A stretch of 64,000 bases of DNA from an uncultured Bacteroidales bacterium (GTDB lineage: Bacteria > Bacteroidota > Bacteroidia > Bacteroidales > WCHB1-69). The notes under the pieces were generated by a model. It was given only the letters and a program-made list of their open reading frames with translations. It made no database searches and was not told where the DNA came from. Where the stretch lies: assembly GCA_934699095.1 (NCBI GenBank), contig CAKUVI010000005.1:124001-188000 (forward strand), in the 5' to 3' direction. The first letter of the stretch is position 1, and every line of letters starts with the position of its first letter. Positions 23,852 through 31,728 of this stretch are shown one piece after another. The position numbers were made by a program, and so were the translations under genes.

Positions 23852-24145
23852 TCACCTCCCTCCAAGAAGTCTGATGCTTTCGTCAATCTCCCGCACCCAT
23901 AAGTTGATCTGTTTCTTCAATTCCCTCTTATCCTCCCTGCTCAATGTAGTGTTTGTTAGTTCAACCAGTTTGAGTTTTTCTCTTGTCTCCTCAAGTTGCC
24001 TCTTCGTCTCGTCAAGCTCACCCTTCAACCTTCTGTTCTCCTCCAGCAAAGCCTTCCTCTCCGATTTCAGCTCCTTGAAAACCGCTACCGCCTTGTTGAC
24101 ATTCGCTTCCGCTTCCCTGTATGACTCTTCAAAAGACGGCATCAT
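23852..24145 (-). CDS. Small coiled-coil protein upstream of zapA (ZapB-like candidate)
   Basis: From the ATG at 24145 this protein has 97 residues; an ATG at 24142 is equally possible. Residues about 10-70 form a strong coiled coil (LKSERKALLEENRRLKGELD, then further heptads). A start at 24175 is excluded because it lies upstream of the -7 box. Its place before zapA and its length resemble ZapB, which bridges ZapA and the chromosome, but homology cannot be claimed from heptads alone. Confidence 0.75.
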   Translation of the reverse strand: MMPSFEESYREAEANVNKAVAVFKELKSERKALLEENRRLKGELDETKRQLEETREKLKLVELTNTTLSREDKRELKKQINLWVREIDESIRLLGGR

Positions 24146-24164
24146 GTTGTATTTTAAGACGCTG

Positions 24165-24172
24165 CAAAAATA
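24165..24172 (-). promoter_or_regulatory. -7 box of the zapA cluster
   Basis: The minus strand reads TATTTTTG followed by CAGCG, an exact consensus match. The predicted transcript start (about 24158) fixes the coiled-coil gene start at 24145 or 24142. Confidence 0.7.
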
Positions 24173-24346
24173 CATTTTTTTGTTTTTTCTTTTTTTCAGT
24201 TTATCCCTTTTTTTACGTATCTTCTTTGCAAATTAGCACTATCTCTTTGTATGTCAGTTCTTTATATAATAATATCAACATATAATTTTTAAAAAATAAA
24301 TATTCTCTTTTCTGTCAGAATGGCTGGATGGCATGGCATAATTTTG

Positions 24347-24354
24347 TATTTTTG
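24347..24354 (+). promoter_or_regulatory. -7 box of the mutL operon
   Basis: TATTTTTG followed by CGG matches the consensus and lies 23 nt before the ATG of the small membrane protein gene. Confidence 0.7.
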
Positions 24355-24376
24355 CGGAAATTAAAGTTTGGGATAT

Positions 24377-24619
24377 ATGGCACTGTCATTTTTTAACAAT
24401 CAGGAACCGAGGAAGTTCAATTACAAACCGCGTTTTTATGACCCCGACAAGGAGAAGTCAACGGGGGATGAGCGGAAGGATTTTGCGAGAAATCTACACG
24501 AGGAGTGGCAAAGCAAGAGGAATCATACGGGCGACAACAAGAACAACTCGTCGATAACAATCCTTTTCATGATTTTCTTCGCCATTGTGATTGCGATAAT
24601 CTTGTTCAAGTTTTTCTAA
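24377..24619 (+). CDS. Small membrane-anchored protein upstream of mutL
   Basis: The protein has 80 residues from the ATG at 24377 (MALSFFNNQEPRKF). A TTG nine bases earlier is less likely. A basic, polar N-terminal half with the motif FNYKPRFYDPDKEK precedes one C-terminal membrane helix (about 57-78), so it is probably a tail-anchored protein. Similar short proteins occur before mutL in other Bacteroidetes and some are mislabelled as riboflavin synthase subunits. No function is known. It lies 15 nt before mutL. Confidence 0.75.
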   Translation: MALSFFNNQEPRKFNYKPRFYDPDKEKSTGDERKDFARNLHEEWQSKRNHTGDNKNNSSITILFMIFFAIVIAIILFKFF

Positions 24620-24634
24620 TCAGAGCTGACAGAC

Positions 24635-26497
24635 ATGGAGGATGTAATAAGGCTTCTTCCCGATGCGGTGGCCAACCAGATAGCGGCGGGGGAGGTGGTG
24701 CAGCGGCCGGCCTCGGTGGTGAAGGAACTGCTCGAGAACGCGGTTGACGCCGGTGCCACCAACATACAGCTCATCATCAAAGACGCGGGCAGGACCCTCA
24801 TACAGGTCGTGGATAACGGCAAGGGCATGTCTTTCAACGACGCTCGTCTCTGCTTCGAGCGCCACGCGACTTCAAAACTGCGCAGCGCCGACGACCTTTT
24901 CCATATCTCAACCAAAGGCTTCAGGGGCGAGGCCTTGGCTTCCATCGCCGCCATCGCCCACGTGGAACTGAAGACCAAAACCCGCGACAGCGAGATGGGC
25001 ACCATGGTTCTGGTGGAAGGCACCGAAGTCAGGGAACACTCACCGGCAGTGACGCCCGACGGGACCTCCATTGCCGTGAAGAACCTCTTCTTCAACGTCC
25101 CGGCCCGCCGTAACTTCCTGAAATCCGACAAAGTGGAGTTCGCCCATATTGAAGAGGAATTCTATCGCGTGGCCCTGATTCACCGCGACATCCAGTTCAA
25201 CCTGTATCACGACGGCAAACTTCTTCTGCAACTGCCATCCGGCAACTTCAAACAACGTATAGTGAATGTCTTCGGCTCTCACTTGGATGACAAATTGTTT
25301 CCTGTGGAACTCGACCACGAAATCATGAAGATCTACGGTTTCATTGCCAAACCCGAAAATTCAAAAAAGCAGAAAAGCGAACAGTATATGTTCATCAACA
25401 ACAGGTATGTAAGGCATAATCTGCTCAACTTCGCGGTTGAGAAGGCCTACTCCGATCTCATCCCCCAAGGATACCACCCGGCCTATTTCATCGCTATCGA
25501 AATTGACCCGAGTATGATTGACGTCAATGTCAGTCCCACAAAAGTGGAGGTCAAACTGCAGGATGAGCGCCTCTTTTTCGGATTCCTCAACTCGGCAGTC
25601 AAGAAGTCGCTCGGCATGATGTCGCTTTCGCCTATGATCGATTTTGACGAATCGGCACCGTTCGCCATGCCCGACAGACCTGACAACCGCGAGATAGTGG
25701 AACCCAGGATATCGGTGAACACCGACTACAACCCGTTCGACAAGATACCGGAGAGGAAGAACAGCTCCCCTTTCCAGCAGTTCAGCGGTAATGGGTTCAG
25801 AAGGAGTGCGCCGACATCCGACGACTGGCGACAGTTCCTCAACGACCTCAATGTTGAGAGGGTTGAACAAACGGGGCTCCAGAGGAGCGCCGAGTTTGAC
25901 GGCGGCGACGAACAGAAAGTGGAGGTCACCGACGACATGCAGTTTTTCCTGTTCAGAAACAAGTATATGTTTTTCAAGCTGAACGATTCCGCTTTTGTGG
26001 CCGATCTCCAGAATATGCACGAGCGGATTTTGTTCGACGGCTATGTGAAGGCCATGAAAAGCGCACCGGTAAGGCCCCAACAAAGCCTCTTTCCGCAAAC
26101 GGTAACCCTGACAGTCTCCCAGACAGATCTGGCTATCTCGTTGAAGAGGGAGTTTTTGGACTTGGGATATGACCTGGAACGTATCGATGCCACGCATATC
26201 GCAGTGAATGCCACCCCTAACGACGAGGACGTCGAAGGCGATCTTCATGCTCTGATAGCCGATGTGCTCGATTCCTGGCAGATGAGCCAGGTGGTTCACA
26301 ACGAGGACCGTATTACGAGCGTGGCACTCGGCATGGCACGCCATAAACGCAGCAGACAGCGCCCCCCGCAAGCCAAGGAAGAAGCCAAATATCTGCTCGA
26401 AAAGCTTTTTGAGAGCGCGACTCCTGCGATCTCGCCGAGTGGAAAACCTGTCTTCCATATATTTAACATAAACGAAATTGCACGTTTTTTTGAGTGA
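24635..26497 (+). CDS. mutL: DNA mismatch repair protein MutL, endonuclease motif not recognisable
   Basis: MutL couples mismatch recognition by MutS to strand removal. The 620-residue protein has an intact GHKL ATPase: ELLENAVDAGATN, DNGKGM, HATSK and GFRGEALASI. The linker (about 335-445) is polar. In the C-terminal domain the metal-binding DQHAxxE motif expected before HERIL reads DLQNMHERILFDG, so the DQHA part is missing. The late CPxGRP-type motif reads SPSGKP without cysteine. The protein may therefore lack nicking activity. It ends one base before the ABC ATPase gene. Confidence 0.93.
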   Translation: MEDVIRLLPDAVANQIAAGEVVQRPASVVKELLENAVDAGATNIQLIIKDAGRTLIQVVDNGKGMSFNDARLCFERHATSKLRSADDLFHISTKGFRGEALASIAAIAHVELKTKTRDSEMGTMVLVEGTEVREHSPAVTPDGTSIAVKNLFFNVPARRNFLKSDKVEFAHIEEEFYRVALIHRDIQFNLYHDGKLLLQLPSGNFKQRIVNVFGSHLDDKLFPVELDHEIMKIYGFIAKPENSKKQKSEQYMFINNRYVRHNLLNFAVEKAYSDLIPQGYHPAYFIAIEIDPSMIDVNVSPTKVEVKLQDERLFFGFLNSAVKKSLGMMSLSPMIDFDESAPFAMPDRPDNREIVEPRISVNTDYNPFDKIPERKNSSPFQQFSGNGFRRSAPTSDDWRQFLNDLNVERVEQTGLQRSAEFDGGDEQKVEVTDDMQFFLFRNKYMFFKLNDSAFVADLQNMHERILFDGYVKAMKSAPVRPQQSLFPQTVTLTVSQTDLAISLKREFLDLGYDLERIDATHIAVNATPNDEDVEGDLHALIADVLDSWQMSQVVHNEDRITSVALGMARHKRSRQRPPQAKEEAKYLLEKLFESATPAISPSGKPVFHIFNINEIARFFE

Positions 26498-26498
26498 T

Positions 26499-27269
26499 AT
26501 GGGAACTGTTAAAGTGGATGACCTCTGCTTCGGGTATGACAAGAGATCTGTGTTCAACGGTCTGTCGGTGGAATTTCATAAGGGCGACTTCTGCACGATA
26601 ATGGGGTTGAATGGTTCAGGGAAGACCACATTGTTGAAGTGTATCACCGGTTTGCTGAAACCCTCTTCCGGCACAGTGATGATTGACGGAAAGGATATAG
26701 GGGCGTACAGTGTGAGGGAAAAGGCAAAGCATATAGCGTATGTGTCTCAGTATCAGGAGTTGGTGTTTGAGATTTCAGTGCGTGACTATGTGATGATGGG
26801 GCGGAATCCCTACCAACGGCCCTGGTCGATGGCGGAGGAAAGTGACACGGAAGTGGTTGAGGAGGCCATGCGGCGCTGTAATGTCAGTCAGTTTCAAGAC
26901 ACTATGATGCAGTCGTTGAGCGGCGGCGAGCGGCAGCGCGCCATGATAGCCCGCGCAATAGCACAGCAGACCGACATATTGATTCTCGACGAGCCACTCT
27001 CCAACATCGACATCACCCACAAATTCGAGATAATGGATATCCTCGAGGAGCTAAACAGGGGCAGGGGAGTGACGATACTCATCGTGCTGCACGACCTCCC
27101 GATTGCTGTCCAGTATTCGAAGCAGATTTTGTTGCTGAAGGACGGCAGGATGGAACAGTTTGGAGATAAAAATGCGGTGTTGACTGAAGAAAACATACGA
27201 AAATGCTTCGGCTTAGACAAGAGATACAAAATATCAAAAGAGGGATTTGTAGTGAAGGAAATACTATAA
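26499..27269 (+). CDS. ABC transporter ATP-binding protein, FecE/FhuC-like
   Basis: The 256-residue ATPase has Walker A GLNGSGKTTLL, the signature LSGGERQRAMIARA, Walker B LILDEPLSNID and the H-loop LIVLHD. Its nearest family is the iron-siderophore and cobalamin uptake ATPases. The ATG at 26499 is chosen because it starts one base after the mutL stop; a longer in-frame start lies inside mutL. No permease or binding-protein gene is nearby, so it would have to serve a transporter encoded elsewhere. Confidence 0.85.
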   Translation: MGTVKVDDLCFGYDKRSVFNGLSVEFHKGDFCTIMGLNGSGKTTLLKCITGLLKPSSGTVMIDGKDIGAYSVREKAKHIAYVSQYQELVFEISVRDYVMMGRNPYQRPWSMAEESDTEVVEEAMRRCNVSQFQDTMMQSLSGGERQRAMIARAIAQQTDILILDEPLSNIDITHKFEIMDILEELNRGRGVTILIVLHDLPIAVQYSKQILLLKDGRMEQFGDKNAVLTEENIRKCFGLDKRYKISKEGFVVKEIL

Positions 27270-27344
27270 AGTATTGAGTTTTAATAAATTATGTTGATTA
27301 ATAATTTTTTTTGACCCATCTTGGTTGTGGTATCAAAAAAAATG

Positions 27345-27352
27345 TATATTTG
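27345..27352 (+). promoter_or_regulatory. -7 box of tRNA-Ser
   Basis: TATATTTG followed by CGGCC matches the consensus 12 nt before the tRNA 5' end. TTGG at 27321-27324 is a possible -33 element at 20 nt spacing. Confidence 0.7.
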
Positions 27353-27363
27353 CGGCCACAATT

Positions 27364-27451
<88 letters not shown>

Positions 27452-27454
27452 ATC

Positions 27455-27486
27455 ACGTAGGGACGAAAGATTTTTCGTCCCTACGT
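27455..27486. repeat. 14-bp perfect inverted repeat just after tRNA-Ser (GTAGRGACG family)
   Basis: ACGTAGGGACGAAA and its exact complement flank the loop GATT. It begins 4 nt after the tRNA CCA. There is no strong T tract, though it could still act as a terminator. Its ends (GTAGGGACG) match those of the palindrome at 49006-49035 (GTAGAGACG), suggesting one dispersed repeat family. Confidence 0.7.
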
Positions 27487-27855
27487 TCGTTTAATCAGGG
27501 AAGAATGTCAATGCCTGAAATAAATTGACCGTAAATAACCATGTTGAAATACACCAAAGTGCCATTCAAAAGTGTACCATTTTGGATACTGCGAAAATAC
27601 AAAAGGCGTGTTACAAATCATTTTTTCGTTTTTTCCACTCGGTAGATGGAGCCGGTTTCGATGATTAGTTAAGATTTGCCCTTTCTGATCCATTGTAATC
27701 ATTTTTGGCTTCTTATAAGTTCTGCAGTACTCTCACGGGACTCTTTGAAGAACGTATCATGAAGACCTGAAATGGCATACTTTTCAGTAGAAAAGGCGGT
27801 GCACTTTGGGATGGTTAATTATACAAATCACTGAAAAGGAAAATGTGATTTTTTG
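27487..27855. other. Gene-free stretch with a possible insertion-sequence relic
   Basis: No convincing gene lies here. CCAAAGTGC at 27554-27562 and its complement GCACTTTGG at 27801-27809 form inverted ends about 256 bp apart. Next to the left end is a similar sub-repeat (AAAAGTGTACCATTTT). Such multiple terminal repeats recall IS21-type ends. No transposase remains, so the call is tentative. Confidence 0.35.
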
Positions 27856-27863
27856 TATTTTTG
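27856..27863 (+). promoter_or_regulatory. -7 box of the YjdF-like gene
   Basis: TATTTTTG followed by CGC matches the consensus 24 nt before the ATG at 27887. Confidence 0.65.
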
Positions 27864-27886
27864 CGCAAAAATATTAAAAAGACGGT

Positions 27887-28603
27887 ATGGATTTAGTTAA
27901 AGAGAAACAGAGGTTGGAGCGGCTTCACAGGAACAACAACATCCTTTTTTGGGTGATTGTTTCGATGGGTGTGGCCAATGTGGTATGGCTGATAGTCAGG
28001 AAGTCGCATTGGGACGAGGTTACTTTCAGGGGACTGCAGTATGTGGCAATGTTGATGGTGATGCAATTGCCGAAGTTCTTGAAGTTCAGGCTGAAGATAG
28101 AGGTGCCGATCATTCTCTCGTCGGTCATCGTGCTGTTCAGTTTTTCGGCGCTGGTGCTTGGGGATGGCCTTGATCTGTACGGCAGGATTCCGTGGTGGGA
28201 CAAGCTTCTGCACGCCGAGTCGGGCTTCATACTTTCGATGGTGGCGTTGTGGCTGATACACATCATAATGGCCGAAGATGACAAATATATATATTTCAAC
28301 AAGTATTTCCTGACATTGTTCTTGGTGATGTTCTCACTTGGTCTTGGGGCTATGTGGGAGATAATAGAGTTCACTTACGACAGTATCATGGGCACCAACA
28401 CGCAGCAGTTCATGGCCACCACCACGAGTTCCATTTTCACGTCGGAGGATGTGCCATTGTGCGGTCATGCGGCGTTGAAAGACAGCATGTTCGATCTTAT
28501 TTTCGATTTCACGGGGGCGTTGCTTGTGGGAGTATATGCATTCATGCGCCACGACAAGCTTGTGGAGCGATACCAGCACATTGATATAATATACGGTGCA
28601 TAG
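27887..28603 (+). CDS. YjdF/DUF2238-like integral membrane protein
   Basis: The 238-residue protein has about six membrane helices. Polar family-like motifs lie at helix ends: WWDKLLHAESGF near residue 104, GAMWEIIEFTYDS near 165 and DSMFDLIFDFTGA near 207. This order of a His motif, a WE motif and an acidic D..D motif resembles the YjdF (DUF2238) family. Its function is unknown. It stands alone between a promoter and the ribosomal protein operon. Confidence 0.6.
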   Translation: MDLVKEKQRLERLHRNNNILFWVIVSMGVANVVWLIVRKSHWDEVTFRGLQYVAMLMVMQLPKFLKFRLKIEVPIILSSVIVLFSFSALVLGDGLDLYGRIPWWDKLLHAESGFILSMVALWLIHIIMAEDDKYIYFNKYFLTLFLVMFSLGLGAMWEIIEFTYDSIMGTNTQQFMATTTSSIFTSEDVPLCGHAALKDSMFDLIFDFTGALLVGVYAFMRHDKLVERYQHIDIIYGA

Positions 28604-28711
28604 GGTAGGTCTGGTGTCGGAAAACGCCGCTGAAATTAACAAAGTTGGGGAAATGTTAATAATTTGTTCAAAAAAATATTGATATACAGTAATTTGTATT
28701 AAAAAAAATAT

Positions 28712-28719
28712 TACTTTTG
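28712..28719 (+). promoter_or_regulatory. -7 box of the rplV-rpsE operon
   Basis: TACTTTTG followed by CCGCC is an exact consensus match about 96 nt before rplV. A TTTG at 28693-28696 lies upstream, at a spacing shorter than usual. The promoter shows that this part of the ribosomal cluster is a separate transcription unit. Confidence 0.7.
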
Positions 28720-28735
28720 CCGCCAATTTGAAAGA

Positions 28736-28758
28736 TTGTGTGCAGTAAGGGCACACAA
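28736..28758 (+). other. Leader hairpin before rplV
   Basis: TTGTGTGC and GCACACAA form a perfect 8-bp stem with the loop AGTAAGG at the start of an 85-90 nt leader. The remainder is A-rich. The position fits a ribosomal-protein autoregulatory element, but no known leader was recognised. Confidence 0.45.
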
Positions 28759-28814
28759 AGTTTGTAAATAATTGAATATTAAGTAAATAGAAATAATAAA
28801 ACATAAAAAAAACA

Positions 28815-29249
28815 ATGAGTGTAAAACAGAAAAACGCGGCAAATGCGCGTAAAGAAGCAATGAAAACGGTGTACATGGCACGATTAGTTGATAATCCAAC
28901 CTCACCGCGCAAGACCAGAATAATGGCCAATGTGATTCGTGGCAAGAACGTAGATTACGCCATGAACGTATTGAAATACTCTCGCAGAGAGTCATCGGAG
29001 AAATTGTTGAAGCTTTTGAAGTCAGCCATAGCAAACTGGCAGGTGAAGAACGACGGAAAGCGTTTGGAGGATGCCGATTTGTATATAAAGACCATCATGG
29101 TTGACGGTGGCAGGATGCTCAAGAGAATCCGCACGGCGCCTCAGGGCCGGGCTGCGAGAATCAGAAAGCGTTCAAACCATGTAACCTTGATTCTTGGTGA
29201 CAGAAACGAGGAGAATGTGCAAGTTAATAATGAAGAATCACAAAAATAA
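28815..29249 (+). CDS. rplV: 50S ribosomal protein L22
   Basis: L22 lines the peptide exit tunnel. The 144-residue protein has the usual ARLVDNPTSPRKTRIMANVIRG start and the KTIMVDGGRMLKRIRTAPQGRA loop region. An acidic Asn-rich tail (about 130-144) extends past the core. It is the first gene of this unit. In most Bacteroidetes rpsS immediately precedes it, but no rpsS is present here. Confidence 0.97.
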   Translation: MSVKQKNAANARKEAMKTVYMARLVDNPTSPRKTRIMANVIRGKNVDYAMNVLKYSRRESSEKLLKLLKSAIANWQVKNDGKRLEDADLYIKTIMVDGGRMLKRIRTAPQGRAARIRKRSNHVTLILGDRNEENVQVNNEESQK

Positions 29250-29262
29250 TAAACAGTAAAGT

Positions 29263-30009
29263 ATGGGTCAAAAAGTTAATCCTATCGGCTTACGCCTTGG
29301 TATAGTAAGAGGCTGGGACTCTAATTGGTACGGCGGCAAAAATTTCGCCGGTAAAATTGTCGAAGACGACAAAATTAGAAAGTATTTGAATGCTAAGTTC
29401 TCAAAAGCCGGCATCGCGAAAATCTACATTGAAAGAACACTCAAGTTAGTGACGGTGACAATCAGCGCTGCACGTCCGGGCGTCATCATAGGCAAGGGCG
29501 GCACAGAGGTTGACAGTGTGAAGGAAGAATTGAAGGTTATCACCGGCAAGGAGATACAGATCAACATCAACGAGGTAAAGCGTCCGGACTTGGATGCACA
29601 GCTTGTTGCTCAGAACATTGCTCGCCAGATCGAGGGCCGTATCACATACAAGAAGGCTGTCAAGACTGCCATCGCATCCACAATGCGTGCACAGGCCGAC
29701 GGCATCAAGGTTACAGTATCCGGCCGTTTGGGCGGTGCTGAAATCGCTCGTTCAGAGCACTTCAAAGAGGGCAGAATCCCGTTGCACACCCTTCGTGCAG
29801 ACATCGACTACGCTCCGGTTGAGGCACACACAACCTACGGATGCATCGGCATCAAGGTATGGATCTGCCGCGGTGTGGTTTATGGAAAGAGAGACCTCTT
29901 CGCAAACGAGGCTGCAAAAGACCAGCGTTCATCGAACAACGGAAAGAGAATGTTCAAGGGTCCTCGCAGAAACAACAACAGAAACAACAACAGAAATAAC
30001 AATAACTAA
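29263..30009 (+). CDS. rpsC: 30S ribosomal protein S3
   Basis: The 248-residue S3 shows the N-terminal KVNPIGLRLGI, the KH-domain PGVIIGKGGTEVD and the C-terminal YGCIGIKVWI. S3 sits at the mRNA entry of the small subunit. The last 15 or so residues are an Asn/Arg run (RRNNNRNNNRNNNN) encoded by an AAC-rich repeat. It follows rplV by 13 nt. Confidence 0.97.
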   Translation: MGQKVNPIGLRLGIVRGWDSNWYGGKNFAGKIVEDDKIRKYLNAKFSKAGIAKIYIERTLKLVTVTISAARPGVIIGKGGTEVDSVKEELKVITGKEIQININEVKRPDLDAQLVAQNIARQIEGRITYKKAVKTAIASTMRAQADGIKVTVSGRLGGAEIARSEHFKEGRIPLHTLRADIDYAPVEAHTTYGCIGIKVWICRGVVYGKRDLFANEAAKDQRSSNNGKRMFKGPRRNNNRNNNRNNNN

Positions 30010-30053
30010 GCCGACGCAAAGATGCCGGTAATGAATAATTAAAACATAAAGCA

Positions 30054-30479
30054 ATGTTACAACCGAAAAAGACCAAATACAGAAGGCCGCAGAAAGGCAG
30101 AATGAAGAAGATCACGAAACGTGGATCAGAGATATCATTCGGTTCATTCGCCATAAAGACATTGGATGCGTATTGGATCACGGCCCGTCAGATCGAGGCT
30201 GCCCGTCAGGCTATCACACGTGAGATGAAGCGTCAGGGCCAGCTTTGGATTCGCATCTTCCCCGATCGCCCAGTAACCAAGAAGCCTGCCGAAGTGCGTA
30301 TGGGTAAAGGTAAGGGTACTCCAGAATATTTCGCAGCCCGCGTAAGCCCGGGTCGCATACTCTTTGAAGCCGACGGTATTCCATTGGAAGTAGCACGCGA
30401 AGCAATGCGCCTCGGTGCCCAGAAACTTCCGGTTCATACCAAGTTTATTGTAAGAAGAGATTATTCAGAAGAAATTTAA
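30054..30479 (+). CDS. rplP: 50S ribosomal protein L16
   Basis: The 141-residue L16 begins MLQPKKTKYRRPQKGRMK. It carries RIFPDRPVTKKPAEVRMGKG and ends with the conserved KLPVHTKFIVRRDY. L16 helps organise the A site of the large subunit. It is 44 nt after rpsC in standard order. Confidence 0.98.
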   Translation: MLQPKKTKYRRPQKGRMKKITKRGSEISFGSFAIKTLDAYWITARQIEAARQAITREMKRQGQLWIRIFPDRPVTKKPAEVRMGKGKGTPEYFAARVSPGRILFEADGIPLEVAREAMRLGAQKLPVHTKFIVRRDYSEEI

Positions 30480-30494
30480 TAGGAGGAGAACAGT

Positions 30495-30695
30495 ATGAAA
30501 CAACAAGAAATAAACGAATTGACAACCCCTGAACTCAGGGAGAGATTAGCCACTGAGAAGGATAAGTTAGTGACAATGCGTCTCAATCATGCCATCTCCC
30601 CATTGGAAAATCCACAATCAATAAAGGCTCAGCGCAGAGACATCGCACGTATGATGACCGAATTGCGCAAGAGAGAAATGAACGATAATAAATAA
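30495..30695 (+). CDS. rpmC: 50S ribosomal protein L29
   Basis: The 66-residue protein has the L29 two-helix hairpin: EINELTTPELRERLATEKDK, then SIKAQRRDIARMMTELRKRE. AGGAGGAGA precedes the ATG at good distance. It sits near the exit tunnel in the ribosome. Confidence 0.96.
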   Translation: MKQQEINELTTPELRERLATEKDKLVTMRLNHAISPLENPQSIKAQRRDIARMMTELRKREMNDNK

Positions 30696-30715
30696 CCCAC
30701 TATCACTGAAATATT

Positions 30716-30970
30716 ATGGAAAGAAATAACAGAAAAGTGAGAGAAGGCATCGTGGTTAGCAACAAGATGGACAAGTCCATCGTGATTAAGGTGGAACGCA
30801 AGATGAAACACCCGATATACGGAAAGTTTTTGAAACGCACTACAAAATTCATGGCTCACGATGAGAAGAACGAATGCCAAATAGGCGACAGAGTGAAAAT
30901 TATGGAGACCAGACCTTTGAGTAAAAACAAATGCTGGCGTTTAATAGAAATAGTAGAAAAGGCTAAGTAA
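30716..30970 (+). CDS. rpsQ: 30S ribosomal protein S17
   Basis: The 84-residue protein has the OB-fold S17 signatures REGIVVSNKMDKSIVIKVER and GDRVKIMETRPLSKNKCWRL. It binds 16S rRNA early in assembly. Position between rpmC and rplN is standard. Confidence 0.97.
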   Translation: MERNNRKVREGIVVSNKMDKSIVIKVERKMKHPIYGKFLKRTTKFMAHDEKNECQIGDRVKIMETRPLSKNKCWRLIEIVEKAK

Positions 30971-30974
30971 CATT

Positions 30975-31343
30975 ATGATACAACAAGAATCCAGATTATC
31001 AGTAGCAGATAACAGCGGAGCAAAGGAAGTTCTCTGTATCCGTGTATTAGGCGGCACAAAGAAGCGCTATGCAGGCGTGGGCGACAAGATCGTGGTTGCC
31101 ATCAAGAGTGCCATCCCTTCCGGACAGGTTAAGGCCGGTACCGTGTCGAAGGCAGTTGTGGTTCGCACAAAGCGCCACGTACGCCGCAACGACGGCTCAT
31201 ACATCAAGTTTGACGACAACGCCGTTGTACTGCTGACTGCAGCAGACGAACTGCGCGGTACACGTATCTTCGGACCCGTCGCTCGTGAATTGCGTGAAAA
31301 ACAGTTCATGAAGATCGTGTCTTTGGCTCCCGAAGTGTTATAA
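30975..31343 (+). CDS. rplN: 50S ribosomal protein L14
   Basis: The 122-residue L14 starts MIQQESRLSVADNSGAKE and carries the signature around YIKFDDNAVVLL. It starts 4 nt after the rpsQ stop. The 70-nt gap after it is the largest in this operon. Confidence 0.98.
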   Translation: MIQQESRLSVADNSGAKEVLCIRVLGGTKKRYAGVGDKIVVAIKSAIPSGQVKAGTVSKAVVVRTKRHVRRNDGSYIKFDDNAVVLLTAADELRGTRIFGPVARELREKQFMKIVSLAPEVL

Positions 31344-31369
31344 TCAAGTCAATAAATAATTTAACAATA

Positions 31370-31394
31370 CAATTGACAAAGACCAATTGACAAA
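31370..31394 (+). repeat. Short direct repeat in the rplN-rplX gap
   Basis: CAATTGACAAA occurs at 31370-31380 and again at 31384-31394, a 14-bp period. It is AT-rich and may be a slippage product. It lies in the only gap of notable size in the second half of the operon. Confidence 0.5.
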
Positions 31395-31413
31395 CAATCA
31401 AACAGAAAAAGTA

Positions 31414-31728
31414 ATGAAACTGAAAATTAAAAAAGGCGACACTGTAAAAGTGATTACCGGTGAGTACAAAGGAACTCAAGGTAAGGTGCTTGAAGTTTAC
31501 CCCCAAGACAACAAGGCCTTGGTGGAAGGCTGCAACATGGTGTCAAAGAGCACTAAACCGAGCGCAGCAGCACCTAACGGCGGCATTATCAAGAAAGAAG
31601 CCCCGATCCACATCTCCAACCTCATGGTGGTTGACGCTAAAGGAAACGCTACCCGTGTTGGTAGAAAGTTGAACGACAAAGGTAAATTGGTAAGATATTC
31701 TAAAAAGTCAGGAGAGGAGATCAAATAA
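31414..31728 (+). CDS. rplX: 50S ribosomal protein L24
   Basis: The protein has 104 residues from the ATG at 31414 (MKLKIKKGDTVKVITGEYKG), the standard L24 KOW start. An ATT or other in-frame start 27 bases upstream would add an untypical extension. The motif HISNLMVVD is also present. Its stop overlaps the rplE ATG by one base. Confidence 0.96.
   Translation: MKLKIKKGDTVKVITGEYKGTQGKVLEVYPQDNKALVEGCNMVSKSTKPSAAAPNGGIIKKEAPIHISNLMVVDAKGNATRVGRKLNDKGKLVRYSKKSGEEIK

Noticed and set aside
25361..26557. A 398-codon open frame on the minus strand
   Set aside because: It covers mutL on the opposite strand and has no recognisable domain; mutL is certain.
28600..28830. Misassembly as the reason for the missing rpsS before rplV
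   Set aside because: A consensus promoter and leader are correctly placed before rplV and a terminator follows rpsE. Misassembly cannot be excluded without reads but is less likely.
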